A stretch of 60,930 nt of DNA, from positions 1 to 60,930 of the forward strand of contig JAICTV010000005.1 in NCBI GenBank assembly GCA_025936175.1, given 5' to 3'. Below the pieces are notes generated by a model. The model saw only the letters and a list, made by a program, of their open reading frames with translations, was not told the DNA's origin and made no database searches. Shown in pieces: positions 15,109 to 24,132 of the stretch. Both the position numbers and the translations under genes were made by a program. Position 1 is the stretch's first letter. Each line of letters opens with the position of its first letter. The stretch is from Phycisphaerae bacterium. GTDB taxonomy: Bacteria > Planctomycetota > Phycisphaerae > Tepidisphaerales > Tepidisphaeraceae.

Positions 15109-16818
15109 ATGAAACGGTCGAAATCTCCAAATCTCCAGCCGGCCTCCGACGATGACGCTTCCACCGTCGCGCGGCACGCCGCCGAGCGTTCCGGCGCAGC
15201 CGCCGCATCCCCGCGCATCCGGTTCTCCACGCTTTTGCCGCTGGTCTTGCCGATGGTGCTGGCCGTGATCACGGCATACGTGCAGTGGGCGGCGATCGGT
15301 CTTCCCTCTGTTCCCGCGCCGCAGCAATTCACACCCCAGACCACGACATTGCCGTACGGCTTTCCCGCGTGGATCGGAATCACCCACTACGTCAACCTTC
15401 TTTTCATGGTCCTGCTGGCGCGCAGTGGACTTCAGATCCTGATGGATCATCCGCGACTGTATTGGAACGTCCATTGCACGCCCGGCAGCGAGTGGGTCCG
15501 TTTCACGCCGATTCAGGTGCCTCTGGATCGGCTGTACACCGCGAAGGATGACGCGCGATATCTGAGCCCGTGGATCGGCCTGCCCGGCGGCCGGCACACG
15601 CTGGGGTTGGCGCGGCATTGGCACTTCGCCAGCGCGCTGTTCTGGGTGCTGAACGGCGCCGTGTACATCACGCTCCTGTTTGTGACAAACCACTGGCGGC
15701 GCATCGTGCCGACCTCCTGGCGAATCTTTCCCGACGCCTGGGCGATGTTCGTCCACTACGCCACGTTTCACCTGCCGCCTGAGCCCAACGGCTTTTACCA
15801 ATACAACGCGCTGCAGCAACTGAGCTATTTCGTGGTGATCTTCGTCCTGGCCCCGTTGTCGATCCTGACCGGTCCTGCAATGTCGCCGGCGCTGGTCAAC
15901 CGCTTCAGTTGGTACCGCAAACTGCCCGGCAACCGACAGATCGGCCGGTCGATTCATTTCCTGTTGCTGTGCGCGTACGTCCTGTTCGTCATCGCTCACG
16001 TGTCGATGGTGTTGCTCACGGGCTTTGCGCGGAACATGAACCACATCGTCATCGGCACCGATGACCTGCTGCGGTTCGGCATGTACATCGGCCTGAGCGG
16101 GCTGGTGATCCTTCTCCTGCTGAACATGATGGCGAATTGGGCGACGTGGCTGTTCCCGCGCGCCATTCAGCGCGTGGGTGACGCGCTGGTCAATCCCGTC
16201 CTGCGGCTTCTGCTCGCGCGGCATGCTCCGCGAGCCGAGTACACCGTCGAGGAGATCTCGCCGTTCATGTGGCCCAACGGGAAACTTCCGACGTCGGAAG
16301 AATGGAAATCGCTGGCTGCGGGCGGCTTCAAGGATTACCGCCTGAAAGTGTGCGGGCTGGTGGAGAATCCGGTCGAGTTGTCTTTGGAAGAACTTTTGGC
16401 GATGGGCAAGCGCACTCAAATTACATTACACCACTGCATTCAGGGCTGGTCCGGCATCGCCGAATGGGGCGGCCTGCCCGTCGCGGAGTTGATGAAGCTC
16501 GTGCGCCCTAAACCGGACGTGAAGGCGGTCGTCTTCTATTCCTTCGGCGAAGGCCTGGAAGGCGGCCAGTATTACGACAGCCACACGATCGACAACGCCC
16601 GCCGTCCGCAGACGCTGCTGTCGTACGAGATGAACTTCAAGCGGCTTACCGACGTCCACGGCGCGCCCCTGCGACTGCGGGTGGAGAACCAGCTCGGCTT
16701 TAAAATGGTCAAGTGGATCAAGTCGATCGAATTCGTGGCAGACTTCAAGCACGTCTACCAGGGCGAAGGCGGCTACAACTCGGACCACGAGTTCTTCGAC
16801 ACCATGGCCGACATATGA
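15109..16818 (+). CDS. Cytochrome b561-like membrane domain fused to a sulfite-oxidase-type molybdopterin domain
   Basis: 569 residues. The first ~340 hold several membrane helices with paired histidines (GITHYVNLLFMVLLARSGLQ, GLARHWHFASALFWVLNGAV, RSIHFLLLCAYVLFVIAHVS), as in cytochrome b561/formate dehydrogenase gamma subunits. The last ~220 are a molybdopterin oxidoreductase domain of the SUOX/YedY group. The molybdenum ligand is probably Cys443 in LHHCIQGWSGIAEWGG, and GQYYDSHTIDNA and LRLRVENQLGFKMVKWIKSI follow. There is no Tat signal, so the catalytic domain may sit on either face. A GTG at 15061 is an alternative start. Confidence 0.85.
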   Translation: MKRSKSPNLQPASDDDASTVARHAAERSGAAAASPRIRFSTLLPLVLPMVLAVITAYVQWAAIGLPSVPAPQQFTPQTTTLPYGFPAWIGITHYVNLLFMVLLARSGLQILMDHPRLYWNVHCTPGSEWVRFTPIQVPLDRLYTAKDDARYLSPWIGLPGGRHTLGLARHWHFASALFWVLNGAVYITLLFVTNHWRRIVPTSWRIFPDAWAMFVHYATFHLPPEPNGFYQYNALQQLSYFVVIFVLAPLSILTGPAMSPALVNRFSWYRKLPGNRQIGRSIHFLLLCAYVLFVIAHVSMVLLTGFARNMNHIVIGTDDLLRFGMYIGLSGLVILLLLNMMANWATWLFPRAIQRVGDALVNPVLRLLLARHAPRAEYTVEEISPFMWPNGKLPTSEEWKSLAAGGFKDYRLKVCGLVENPVELSLEELLAMGKRTQITLHHCIQGWSGIAEWGGLPVAELMKLVRPKPDVKAVVFYSFGEGLEGGQYYDSHTIDNARRPQTLLSYEMNFKRLTDVHGAPLRLRVENQLGFKMVKWIKSIEFVADFKHVYQGEGGYNSDHEFFDTMADI

Positions 16819-16836
16819 AGAAGGGATCTGAACACG

Positions 16837-17283
16837 ATGTCTGAATCCGAATCACAAACGGGAAGGTTGCGACAACATCCGCAAGAACGGTTCGCGGTCC
16901 CGCAACTGCCGGTTGATCTGGAAAAGGTGATCAGCAAACTTCGATCCGAACCGCAAGCCGGCGAGCGCGGCCATCGACAGGAAACCTTGTATCGTCGCGA
17001 CGGTTACACCGTCGCGCTTTTCGCCTTCGACCGATTCACTGGCTTACCCGCGCACAAGGCGAATGGCATCGTCAACATTCATATTTTGCGCGGCTGCATG
17101 AAGATCACCGCCGCTGATCAGGTCCATGAACTGCGAGCAGGACAAATGCTCATCCTCGCGCCCGCAATCGAGCACAGCGTGGCAGCGGAGGAGGAAGGAG
17201 AGATCCTGGTCACGGTTCATTTGACGGCAGGCCCCGCCGATCCGCCATCTCCCGGCCTACCCGCGCGAGCTGATCCGGGCTGA
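16837..17283 (+). CDS. Cupin-domain protein
   Basis: 148 residues with a single RmlC-like cupin barrel: [50 protein letters not shown]. The metal-binding histidines are reduced to the second motif (AIEHSV). AAGAAGGGA lies upstream, and the gene follows the molybdopterin fusion after 18 bases. The last 74 bases overlap, tail to tail, the hemerythrin gene on the other strand, and the Pro-rich end ([15 protein letters not shown]) falls in that overlap. Confidence 0.78.
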   Translation: MSESESQTGRLRQHPQERFAVPQLPVDLEKVISKLRSEPQAGERGHRQETLYRRDGYTVALFAFDRFTGLPAHKANGIVNIHILRGCMKITAADQVHELRAGQMLILAPAIEHSVAAEEEGEILVTVHLTAGPADPPSPGLPARADPG

Positions 17284-17770
17284 GGATCTGCCCGGCCAGA
17301 GGGAAAACCTCCCGCTCTTCGAGATCGATGTGCCGCTGATACATCTGTCTCAATGCACTGAGCACTTGCGCGAGTCGTTGCCTCTGGGGCTCGGCGAGAC
17401 TGCCCAGGTCCAGCCATTGCCGAAACCACCGATCCGCCTCCGCATGCGCCACATCGGCGGCGGCATGGTCGTGTTCGAGCGCATCGAGCATCCGCAGCGC
17501 CTCGCGTGCCTGCGGCAGCTCTGATTCACGCATCAGCGGAAACAGAGAACGCTCTTCGTCCTGCGTGTGCCGCGGCGACGCGGTCTTGAAATAACTCAGC
17601 GCCGTTTCCACCGCGCGCCGCTGTTCGTCGTTCAACTCATTCCCTTGCGCCTTTTCGATCACGCGCTCGAGGACCGCCAGAAAATGCTCGATCCGCCGAT
17701 GGCAATCGCTCATCAACCCTAAAGGCTCGTTAAAGCCGTGTTCCGCCTTTGCTCCGACTTTCACCGGCAT
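17210..17770 (-). CDS. Cytoplasmic hemerythrin HHE-domain protein
   Basis: 186 residues. Four-helix bundle with the spaced iron ligands of an HHE domain: [68 protein letters not shown]. No signal peptide, unlike the lipoprotein at 12000-12611. A possible role is handling of oxygen, NO or iron stress. GAGGTGA precedes the ATG. Confidence 0.85.
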   Translation of the reverse strand: MPVKVGAKAEHGFNEPLGLMSDCHRRIEHFLAVLERVIEKAQGNELNDEQRRAVETALSYFKTASPRHTQDEERSLFPLMRESELPQAREALRMLDALEHDHAAADVAHAEADRWFRQWLDLGSLAEPQRQRLAQVLSALRQMYQRHIDLEEREVFPLAGQILSPDQLARVGREMADRRGLPSNEP

Positions 17771-17946
17771 AGGTAGTCACCTCGATACGGATGTTAGGCG
17801 GCGCGAACGGCTGGAACGGCTCAAAATCGATCGGCCTGATACAATTCGCAAGTACCCCGACCGCTCGCGCCGTGTTCAGTATTGGGCCGGAGGCGGACGC
17901 GGCATCAGGGGTTTGCGACACGACGGCTGGCGGAAGGAGCGCGGGC

Positions 17947-18648
17947 ATGGCCGAGGACGAACGAGCCGCCGGCGATTCGATTCCATCCAACTGCGTGCGG
18001 ATCGAAGTTCACGTCGCGGAGTTGAAGCAGCTTTTCAACGCGATGGACCCCTCGCCTTTTCGCGAGCGCGACCTGTACCCGAATGCCGAAGAGTTCATCG
18101 TCGGCTGGGCGCGCGAGTCGCCGCGGGATGCGCCGCTGGCGCTGCTGGTCCGGCTGAATCGCGGCGCCGGCCCGCCGGGAGAGCCCGCGGCGCTGCGGGA
18201 GGCGATACGGGATTTCTTCAGCCAGCGCGCGCGGGTGACCCGGCGGCGGCTTCGCGAGCTCTTCCGCCGCGGGAGAATCAGCCTGTTGATCGGCCTGGTG
18301 GCGCTGACCGCGCTGACCTTTCTCGGCGACTTGATTGCCAAATCGATGCCGGGGCACGTGGGGGACCTGCTGCACGAGAGCCTCTCGATTGGCGGTTGGG
18401 TCGCGATGTGGCGGCCGATGGAAGTGTTCCTCTACGACTGGTGGCCCGTCCGCGCCGAAGCGCGGCTGTACGACCGGCTGAGCGCGATGCCCGTGCGAAT
18501 CGCCTACACGGACGCAACCAAACCCGAGGCGTGGAGAACGGACTGGCCGGCCGTGGCGCCAAGCGAGAAGACCCCGCCGGAGCCGGCGACATCCGGCGGC
18601 GCGGTGAACGATCTCCTTGGACAGAAGGCGTCTCGTGTGTCAGGGTAG
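17947..18648 (+). CDS. Conserved membrane-linked protein of unknown function upstream of the NhaA fusion
   Basis: 233 residues from [15 protein letters not shown], chosen because GGAAGGAG lies upstream. The N-terminal part has [40 protein letters not shown] and LALLVRLNR, a pattern I recall from conserved hypothetical proteins. A central basic region is followed by one or two membrane segments ([20 protein letters not shown], then a Trp-rich stretch). The gene ends 5 bases before the DsbA-NhaA gene, so the two are probably translated together. Confidence 0.7.
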   Translation: MAEDERAAGDSIPSNCVRIEVHVAELKQLFNAMDPSPFRERDLYPNAEEFIVGWARESPRDAPLALLVRLNRGAGPPGEPAALREAIRDFFSQRARVTRRRLRELFRRGRISLLIGLVALTALTFLGDLIAKSMPGHVGDLLHESLSIGGWVAMWRPMEVFLYDWWPVRAEARLYDRLSAMPVRIAYTDATKPEAWRTDWPAVAPSEKTPPEPATSGGAVNDLLGQKASRVSG

Positions 18649-18653
18649 CGGCC

Positions 18654-20468
18654 ATGGCTGCGACGCCGCAGACACTTGCACCTCCGGTCGACCTCGAGCG
18701 GGATCACGTCCTTGGGCCGCCGGATTCCGACATGACGCTCGTCGAGTACGGCAGTTATGCCTGTCCCCGCTGTCATGCCGTTCACGAAGTCGTCGAGGGA
18801 TTGCGCAACCGGCTCGGGGACCGGATGCGATACGTGTTCCGACATCTCCCGATCGCCGGCAACGAAGTCGCGGCGCGAGCGGCCGAACTCGCGGAGTACG
18901 CGGCGCAGAAGACGGGGCGGTTTTGGGAAGTCCACGAGGCGCTGATGGAGCGCGGGACCGAGTTCAGCGACGGCGACTTCGGGCGGATCGCGGCAGAGAT
19001 TGGCCTGCCCCGTGACGCCGGCCACGAGGGCGCCTTCGCCGCGGCGCAGGCGCGCGTGCGCGAGGACGTCCGCAGCGCCGAGCGCAGCGGCGTTCAGGTG
19101 ACTCCGACGTTCTTCAACAACGGTCGCCGCTATGCCGGCACGTGGGACGAAAGCTCGCTGGCCGACGCGATGCTCGGTTCGCTCGGCCAGCGGGTGCAGA
19201 CCGCCGCGTTCGAGTTTGTCCGCTGGGGGCCGGCTTCGGGCCTGCTTCTGGCGCTGGCGGCGCTGCTGGCGCTGGCGCTGAGCAACTCGCCGGTGCGTTC
19301 GGCGTTCGGCGCGTTCTGGGCGACATTGCTGGGATTCCAGTGGGGCGGCTCCGCGCTGGTGCTGTCGCTGCTCGACTGGGTCAACCACGGGCTGCTGACG
19401 ATCTTCTTCGTCGTCGTAGGGCTTGAGATCAAGCGCGAGTTCACCGTCGGACACCTGGCGACCCTCCGCTCCGCCGCGCTGCCGGTGATCGCCGCATTGG
19501 GTGGCATCTCCCTGCCGGCGGTCATCTACGCGGTGATCGCGCCGCCGGGATTGAAGCACGGATGGGGCGTTCCCATCGGGACCGACACGGCGTTCGCAGT
19601 CGCGCTGATCGTGTTGCTGGGCGCGCGGGTGCCGGTCGAGCTGCGCGTGTTCTTGACCGCGGCCGTCATCATCGACGACATCGTGGCGATCGTGGTGATC
19701 GCCCTGTTCTACACCGGGCAGATCGACACGCGTTACCTGGCCGTCGCAGCCGTGGTGACCGCTTTGCTGGTGGCGCTCAACCGCGCCGCCGTTTACCGCA
19801 CGCTGCCGTACGCGGTGCTGGGCGTGGTTCTCTGGTTCGTCCTCCACGAGGCGGGGCTGCACGCCACGCTGGCCGGCGTCATCCTGGCCGTGCTCATTCC
19901 GACGCGACCCCCGGCGAACCTGAACGCGCTGCTGGCGCAGGCCGCGACGGTTATTCGCCTGGAGGACCGCCGTGCCGGTGAGGCGATGCGCGCCGGGCCC
20001 TCAGAGCCGGCGATGCGAGCGCTCGACGCGATCCACGACCGGATGGAGTCTCCCGCCGACCGCCTGCTTCGAAACGTCGAGCCGTGGTCGAGCTACCTCG
20101 TGCTGCCGATCTTCGCCCTGGCCAACGCGGGAGTCGCGTTGTCACTCGCCGTGTTCGAAGGCCGCGGACGGCTCACGCTGGCGATCGTGCTGGGACTGGT
20201 CGCGGGGAAGCCGCTCGGGATGGCGGTGGCCGCGCGGCTGGGGGTGCTGGGTGGCGTGGCGGCAAAGCCCGACGCCTATTCGTGGCGCCAGTTGTACGGT
20301 GCAGGTGCGCTGGGCGGTATCGGATTCACGATGTCGTTGTTCATCGCCGGATCGGCCTTTTCCGATCCGTCTGACTTCGCGGCCGCCAAGATCGCCATCT
20401 TCCTTGCCTCGCTGACCGCGGCAGGATTAGGCGCTGTGATCCTGTGGCGCGCGCCAAGAGCAGTGTGA
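18654..20468 (+). CDS. nhaA: DsbA/thioredoxin-like domain fused to the Na+/H+ antiporter NhaA
   Basis: 604 residues. Residues ~5-180 are a DsbA-type thioredoxin fold with redox pair Cys37-Pro-Arg-Cys40 ([13 protein letters not shown]), [13 protein letters not shown] and a cis-Pro [11 protein letters not shown] loop. Residues ~195-600 are Nha[56 protein letters not shown] with the two essential adjacent Asp residues, and [15 protein letters not shown]. It should exchange Na+ or Li+ for protons at the inner membrane. The fused redox domain could link transport to thiol state. The matching regulator nhaR lies 12 kb upstream. Confidence 0.93.
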   Translation: MAATPQTLAPPVDLERDHVLGPPDSDMTLVEYGSYACPRCHAVHEVVEGLRNRLGDRMRYVFRHLPIAGNEVAARAAELAEYAAQKTGRFWEVHEALMERGTEFSDGDFGRIAAEIGLPRDAGHEGAFAAAQARVREDVRSAERSGVQVTPTFFNNGRRYAGTWDESSLADAMLGSLGQRVQTAAFEFVRWGPASGLLLALAALLALALSNSPVRSAFGAFWATLLGFQWGGSALVLSLLDWVNHGLLTIFFVVVGLEIKREFTVGHLATLRSAALPVIAALGGISLPAVIYAVIAPPGLKHGWGVPIGTDTAFAVALIVLLGARVPVELRVFLTAAVIIDDIVAIVVIALFYTGQIDTRYLAVAAVVTALLVALNRAAVYRTLPYAVLGVVLWFVLHEAGLHATLAGVILAVLIPTRPPANLNALLAQAATVIRLEDRRAGEAMRAGPSEPAMRALDAIHDRMESPADRLLRNVEPWSSYLVLPIFALANAGVALSLAVFEGRGRLTLAIVLGLVAGKPLGMAVAARLGVLGGVAAKPDAYSWRQLYGAGALGGIGFTMSLFIAGSAFSDPSDFAAAKIAIFLASLTAAGLGAVILWRAPRAV

Positions 20469-20818
20469 AGGGCCGGCGCCGTCGGCGGTCGCGGGCCGCC
20501 ACCCTCGTGATGCTCGCCGGCATGATCGTGATCGTGACTGTGCGATGTCATTCCCACGACGCATCGCTAACGCCGCGCGAGTCCGCGCGTCCGTGCGTAT
20601 GTGATGGAGTTGAAAAGCGTTCCCGGCGGGGCTCGAACCTGCAACCTTCGGCTCCGGAGGCCGACGCTCTGTCCAATTGAGCTACGGGAACGTGATCCAT
20701 GACTCTACACCTCGGCGGATCGAGTGTCCACCGCGCCGGAGCCGTCGTCGCACGCCGGCGGAGATCAGTGTGGCGGCGACGAGGTACGGATTCGTTCGTT
20801 ATGTTGGTCGTTGCTGCG
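20469..20818. other. Intergenic stretch between nhaA and the DUF4173-like gene
   Basis: Apart from the tRNA-Arg gene I see no supported gene in this 350-base stretch. Short frames here are translations of the tRNA or of GC-rich spacer. The two flanking protein genes converge on it. No clear U-tract terminator is visible. Confidence 0.6.
20619..20691 (-). tRNA. tRNA-Arg (anticodon CCG)
   Basis: 73 bases fold into a cloverleaf on the minus strand. The acceptor stem GTTCCCG/CGGGAAC pairs perfectly, the D arm is GCTC/GAGC, the anticodon stem is TCGGC/GCCGA with loop CTCCGGA (anticodon CCG), and the T loop is TTCGAGC. The T stem has one A-C mismatch. CCA is not encoded directly after the acceptor stem. 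Confidence 0.93.
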
Positions 20819-20819
20819 A

Positions 20820-22415
20820 TTACGGGTGATTCGGCGCGAGCTGCGCCAGTTGCCGCGGCGGGGCGCGGTGCGCCGCGGCGCGGGCGAGCCGCTCGACCTG
20901 CACGGCCTCGTTGAAGGCGCGTTGACGGCGCCAGGTCCAGCTCCGCCAGTCGGACAGATCCTTCGCCAGCTCGCCGCGGAAGTCGCGCGCGATCTGGTCG
21001 GCCTGTTGTTGTCGCCAGAGCAGTGGGATCTTCGGCCGGACCGATTCGAGCGACGCCAGCGACGCCGAGCCGAGCGAGCGAAAATAGTCGATGTCCAGCG
21101 GCGAGCCGCCGCCGCCGGCTTCTTCGCAGTGACGCACGTTGAAGTCGGCGATGAGACGATCGAAGTTGATGAAGCAGCACGGGTACAGCACGAGCAGGGC
21201 GGTGACGGCATTGACGTTGATCAGCCAGCGGTTGGAGCGGCCGGCGACGATCCGCCAGATGATGTAGAACAGCCCGGCGGCCACCAGCGCGAACCAGATG
21301 ATGCTGGCGACGCGGAGGCGCGTCAGCTCGGACATGTCGATGTAGCGGTACAAGCGTGCGGCGGCGGAGAAGGTGAGGAAGATCGTCTGGCCGATCCAGA
21401 GGTAGACGAGCGCGCGCGCGGGACGCGAGCGCTCGGATTCGCTGCGCGGGCGGAAGGTCATCAGCACGAAAGCGCCGGCGAGGAGCGCGGCGGCGACCAG
21501 CGGATACGCGCCGCGACGAACGTAGGTGCGGTAGTCGAGGCTTGTCATCGTCGTCGAACTGTGTCCGTACAGGTAGACGACGTCGAGGACGTTCTCGACC
21601 GCGAAGATGAGGTTGAAGAGGATCAGGCAGCGGATGGCCAGTCCGAGAGGAATACCGCTCGGGTGCGCGGGCGCGGGCGCGGGCGCGAGGAAGAGATCCG
21701 CGGATTCGCTGCGCTGATCCACCGGCGTGCGCGGGTGTGGGAGGGTCCAGCGATGAACGCGTCCGCGCAGGAGCATCCACGCGATCGTCGCGAAGGCGAT
21801 CCAGAAGATCAGGCGCAGCGGGTTGATCAGGTCGGGGAGCCTGTCGATCAGGTTCCCGATCGTTGTCCCGAGGTTGGCGATCCAGTCGGAAATGATCGGG
21901 TTGGCCCAGGCGAAGAGGCCGATGAAGACGGTGCTGAGCAGCGCGGGAAGGATCCACGCGGCGATGCCGCGCGCCAGGCGCGGCGAAAATCCGCGGCGGA
22001 CGAGCCAGCGCGTCACGATGCCGTTGTCCACGAACAGCCGCGTCCAGCCGATCAGCAGCCAGGTGAAAAACCTGCCGAGCCAGCGGAGAAAATCGTTGTC
22101 GAACCCCTCGGCGTTGATCAGCGCCAGCGCGCTGGTGCAGAGGATCGTGTAGGTGACGTTGAGCCAGGTCGGCTCCTCGACCATCGAGGCGATCAGGCCC
22201 ACCAGCGCCAGTGCAAGGACGCGGCCGGGGAGGGTTTGCAGGAAAGTCGAATCGCGCGCGGCGAGGAGGCAGAACATTACGCCCGACAATGCGGCGGCGG
22301 TCCAGCCGATCGGGTGGCCGTAGAAGAAAAAGTCCGCCGCCGCGACGAAGAGGAGCGTGGCGGCGAGGATGAAGGCGTAGCTGCGACGGAAGGTGGTTTG
22401 TGATGCCGCGAGCAT
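20820..22415 (-). CDS. Polytopic membrane protein, DUF4173/DUF4153-like
   Basis: 531 residues with about ten to twelve membrane segments. Recognisable stretches are [81 protein letters not shown]-like [20 protein letters not shown] and [12 protein letters not shown], which together fit the DUF4173 group. Function unknown. The end is a soluble, Arg- and Ala-rich tail (~residues 440-531). Confidence 0.8.
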   Translation of the reverse strand: MLAASQTTFRRSYAFILAATLLFVAAADFFFYGHPIGWTAAALSGVMFCLLAARDSTFLQTLPGRVLALALVGLIASMVEEPTWLNVTYTILCTSALALINAEGFDNDFLRWLGRFFTWLLIGWTRLFVDNGIVTRWLVRRGFSPRLARGIAAWILPALLSTVFIGLFAWANPIISDWIANLGTTIGNLIDRLPDLINPLRLIFWIAFATIAWMLLRGRVHRWTLPHPRTPVDQRSESADLFLAPAPAPAHPSGIPLGLAIRCLILFNLIFAVENVLDVVYLYGHSSTTMTSLDYRTYVRRGAYPLVAAALLAGAFVLMTFRPRSESERSRPARALVYLWIGQTIFLTFSAAARLYRYIDMSELTRLRVASIIWFALVAAGLFYIIWRIVAGRSNRWLINVNAVTALLVLYPCCFINFDRLIADFNVRHCEEAGGGGSPLDIDYFRSLGSASLASLESVRPKIPLLWRQQQADQIARDFRGELAKDLSDWRSWTWRRQRAFNEAVQVERLARAAAHRAPPRQLAQLAPNHP

Positions 22416-22503
22416 GTGAATCCCCGTTCAAGGCGCGATGCGATGGATCGAATGCAGACAAAACCAACGTGGGTCCGCGGCCCGGCCGCCGCGCGTCAAT
22501 TCA

Positions 22504-22908
22504 TCACGCGGTGGAGAGACCGCGGCGCGGCTCCGGTTCCGAAGCGTCGCGCGGCTGCGCGGCGTTCGACACGACTTTTTCCAGCTCCGCGATGTACTCG
22601 AGAAACTTTTTACGGCCGGTGCGCGTCAGCCGGCACATCGTCTGCGGGCGGTTGCCGGCGGTGCTCTTTTCGATGTCGAGAAAACTCGCGTCCTTGAGCA
22701 CCTGGAGCTGGCGCGAGAGGTTGCCGTCGGTCAGATTGCACAGGTCCTTGAGATCGTTGAAGGTCAGGCCGCTCTCGTTGGCGGCGAGCGACGACAGGAT
22801 CGCGAGGCGCGCCCGCTCGTGGATCAGGCGGTCGAGGCCCTCGTAGGCGTAGCGCCCGCTGCCGGACTTATTGCGACTGCTATTGTCGCGCTGATGATTG
22901 CCTGCCAT
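22504..22908 (-). CDS. Winged-helix transcriptional regulator (HTH_34 type)
   Basis: 134 residues. The winged helix spans ~25-110: LDRLIHERARLAILSSLAAN, LTFNDLKDLCNLTDGNLSRQ, LQVLKDASFLDIEKSTAGNR, RLTRTGRKKFLEYIAELEKV. Similar small regulators are often paired with a membrane protein gene. Here it overlaps by 29 bases the end of the membrane gene upstream, so the two are co-transcribed. A palindrome in front of the pair (23541-23557) is a likely autoregulatory site. Confidence 0.85.
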   Translation of the reverse strand: MAGNHQRDNSSRNKSGSGRYAYEGLDRLIHERARLAILSSLAANESGLTFNDLKDLCNLTDGNLSRQLQVLKDASFLDIEKSTAGNRPQTMCRLTRTGRKKFLEYIAELEKVVSNAAQPRDASEPEPRRGLSTA

Positions 22909-23518
22909 GACGACGCTCCAGGTTCCAGTACAACACCCCCGCGGCGAGTAACTGTCCGATGCCGAAGGTGAGGGCCATTTCCCACGGCGAGAAGCAGTGC
23001 CCTCCGCCGTGACCGCAGATCAGGCACACGCACCCGCCGATGAGGTAATACCCCGCGACGCCGCTGATTCCGCGCGGGAGCAGCGAGCGCGACGCGAAGA
23101 TGCCGAGGCTGAAAAAGATCGACCAGAACCCCGGCAGCATCCACGAATACTCGGCCAGGTAGCAGTAGAAGACGATGGTGACGATCGTCCCGGCGGCGAG
23201 GGCGGGCACGAATCGTTCCAGCGCTTCGAAGGTCCGCTCGTTCTGCAGCGGCGAGGCGAGGCGGCGGCAGCGCGTGTACTGCTCGATGCCGAAGATCGCG
23301 ACGCAGACGACCGCCAGCCCGCACCACAGCGCGAAATACGCCGGCATATCCTGCCACGGATCCGGCACGATGCGCGACTGGACGGCGGCGACGACCAGGG
23401 CGAGCATGCCGGTGATCGCGGTGGTCTGCGCGCGGTACCCGCGGAAGACCTGGCTGCGGACCATGGTCCGGCGGATCTCGGAGATCTGGTCGAGGGCTTG
23501 TGAGAGATTCGAAGGCAT
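22880..23518 (-). CDS. Membrane protein co-transcribed with a winged-helix regulator
   Basis: 212 residues from MPSNLSQALDQISEIRRTMV. Six membrane segments are likely (TTAITGMLALVVAAVQSRIV, AYFALWCGLAVVCVAIFGIE, ALAAGTIVTIVFYCYLAEYS, GFWSIFFSLGIFASRSL, YYLIGGCVCLICG, EMALTFGIGQLLAAGVLYW). The amphipathic N-terminus and the GHGGGHCF motif are notable. Function unknown. The pairing with the regulator resembles sensor/transport pairs in other bacteria. Confidence 0.75.
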   Translation of the reverse strand: MPSNLSQALDQISEIRRTMVRSQVFRGYRAQTTAITGMLALVVAAVQSRIVPDPWQDMPAYFALWCGLAVVCVAIFGIEQYTRCRRLASPLQNERTFEALERFVPALAAGTIVTIVFYCYLAEYSWMLPGFWSIFFSLGIFASRSLLPRGISGVAGYYLIGGCVCLICGHGGGHCFSPWEMALTFGIGQLLAAGVLYWNLERRHGRQSSARQ

Positions 23519-23540
23519 CGTGTGTCTTCCCGCCCGAGTT

Positions 23541-23557
23541 ACTTTATACCATAAAGT
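23541..23557. promoter_or_regulatory. Palindrome overlapping the promoter of the membrane protein/regulator pair
   Basis: ACTTTAT, a 3-base spacer and ATAAAGT form a perfect 7-bp inverted repeat. On the minus strand it contains a TATAAA -10-like element about 28 bases before the ATG at 23518, with TTGCGG further upstream at a short spacing of 15. It probably binds the winged-helix protein encoded in the same unit. Confidence 0.55.
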
Positions 23558-23604
23558 TATCGTCCGCAAGTTGCGGCGGCCATGAACAAAATCGCGCGCG
23601 GCGA

Positions 23605-24063
23605 TCAGCGTGAAGTCGCGCCGCCCCCGTCGGCGGCGGGGCCCGCGCCGGCGGAATAAGCGGACGGCGCCGTGCAGCGGAGCCCCCTGGCGGCGTATTC
23701 GGCGCGGCGGCGCTCCCGTTCCCGCTCGCGCTGCTCCTCCCGGACTCGGAAGGAATCCCGGTGGCAGCGGAGCAGCTCCGCCGCGAAGGCCGGCGTTTGG
23801 TTCTTCCATCGACTGATCGTTTGCGGCGTCACGCCGACGAGTTGCGCGACGACGACTTCGCGCTTGCCCTCCAGCAGAAGCTGGACCGCGCGAAGCTGGC
23901 GTGCATTGAGGCTTCGCGGGGACGTGGCAGGCGTTGGGTTCGTTTTGCCATTTCGCGTGTTGGACTGAAGATTACTGAAGATTTCTGAAGAAAACTGAAG
24001 GTTGACGTCGCGCACTGCTGCCGCGGCGGCGGCGTGGATGGGCGAGCCGTTTGGCTTGGACAT
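23605..24063 (-). CDS. Small helix-turn-helix protein (phBC6A51-like)
   Basis: 152 residues from MSKPNGSPIHAAAAAAVRDV, with GGGAGGCGCT upstream. The central helix-turn-helix (LNARQLRAVQLLLEGKREVV, then LVGVTPQTISRWK) resembles the N-terminal domain of phage terminase small subunits and the phBC6A51 HTH family. A long charged helix (RVREEQREREREKRR-like) follows, then a disordered Gly/Ala tail. Such proteins occur as stand-alone chromosomal genes. No other phage gene is nearby. Confidence 0.7.
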   Translation of the reverse strand: MSKPNGSPIHAAAAAAVRDVNLQFSSEIFSNLQSNTRNGKTNPTPATSPRSLNARQLRAVQLLLEGKREVVVAQLVGVTPQTISRWKNQTPAFAAELLRCHRDSFRVREEQRERERERRRAEYAARGLRCTAPSAYSAGAGPAADGGGATSR

Positions 24064-24132
24064 AGCGCCTCCCATGGGTTGGAAACCAACCCGGCATCGT
24101 ACCAAACGGATACCGAACGAATCAAGGAAGAA

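Noticed and set aside
18504-19862. 452-codon minus frame opposite nhaA
   Set aside because: His-, Arg- and Gln-rich antisense shadow of the DsbA-NhaA gene.
20276-20557. Minus frame starting MGMTSHSHDHDHAGEHH, which looks like a metal-binding peptide
   Set aside because: The His-rich start comes from spacer DNA and the rest is antisense to the end of nhaA. There is no ribosome site or conservation evidence.
20444-20680. 78-codon plus frame with a hydrophobic stretch after nhaA
   Set aside because: It begins inside nhaA and runs into the tRNA gene, with no ribosome site.
20548-22467. 639-codon minus frame containing [15 protein letters not shown]
   Set aside because: Part of this frame is the well-known false translation of a tRNA gene, and the rest is the wrong frame of the DUF4173-like gene.
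23605-24063. Prophage remnant suggested by the terminase-like HTH
   Set aside because: No other phage gene, attachment site or integrase is nearby, and this HTH type also occurs as a stand-alone chromosomal gene.
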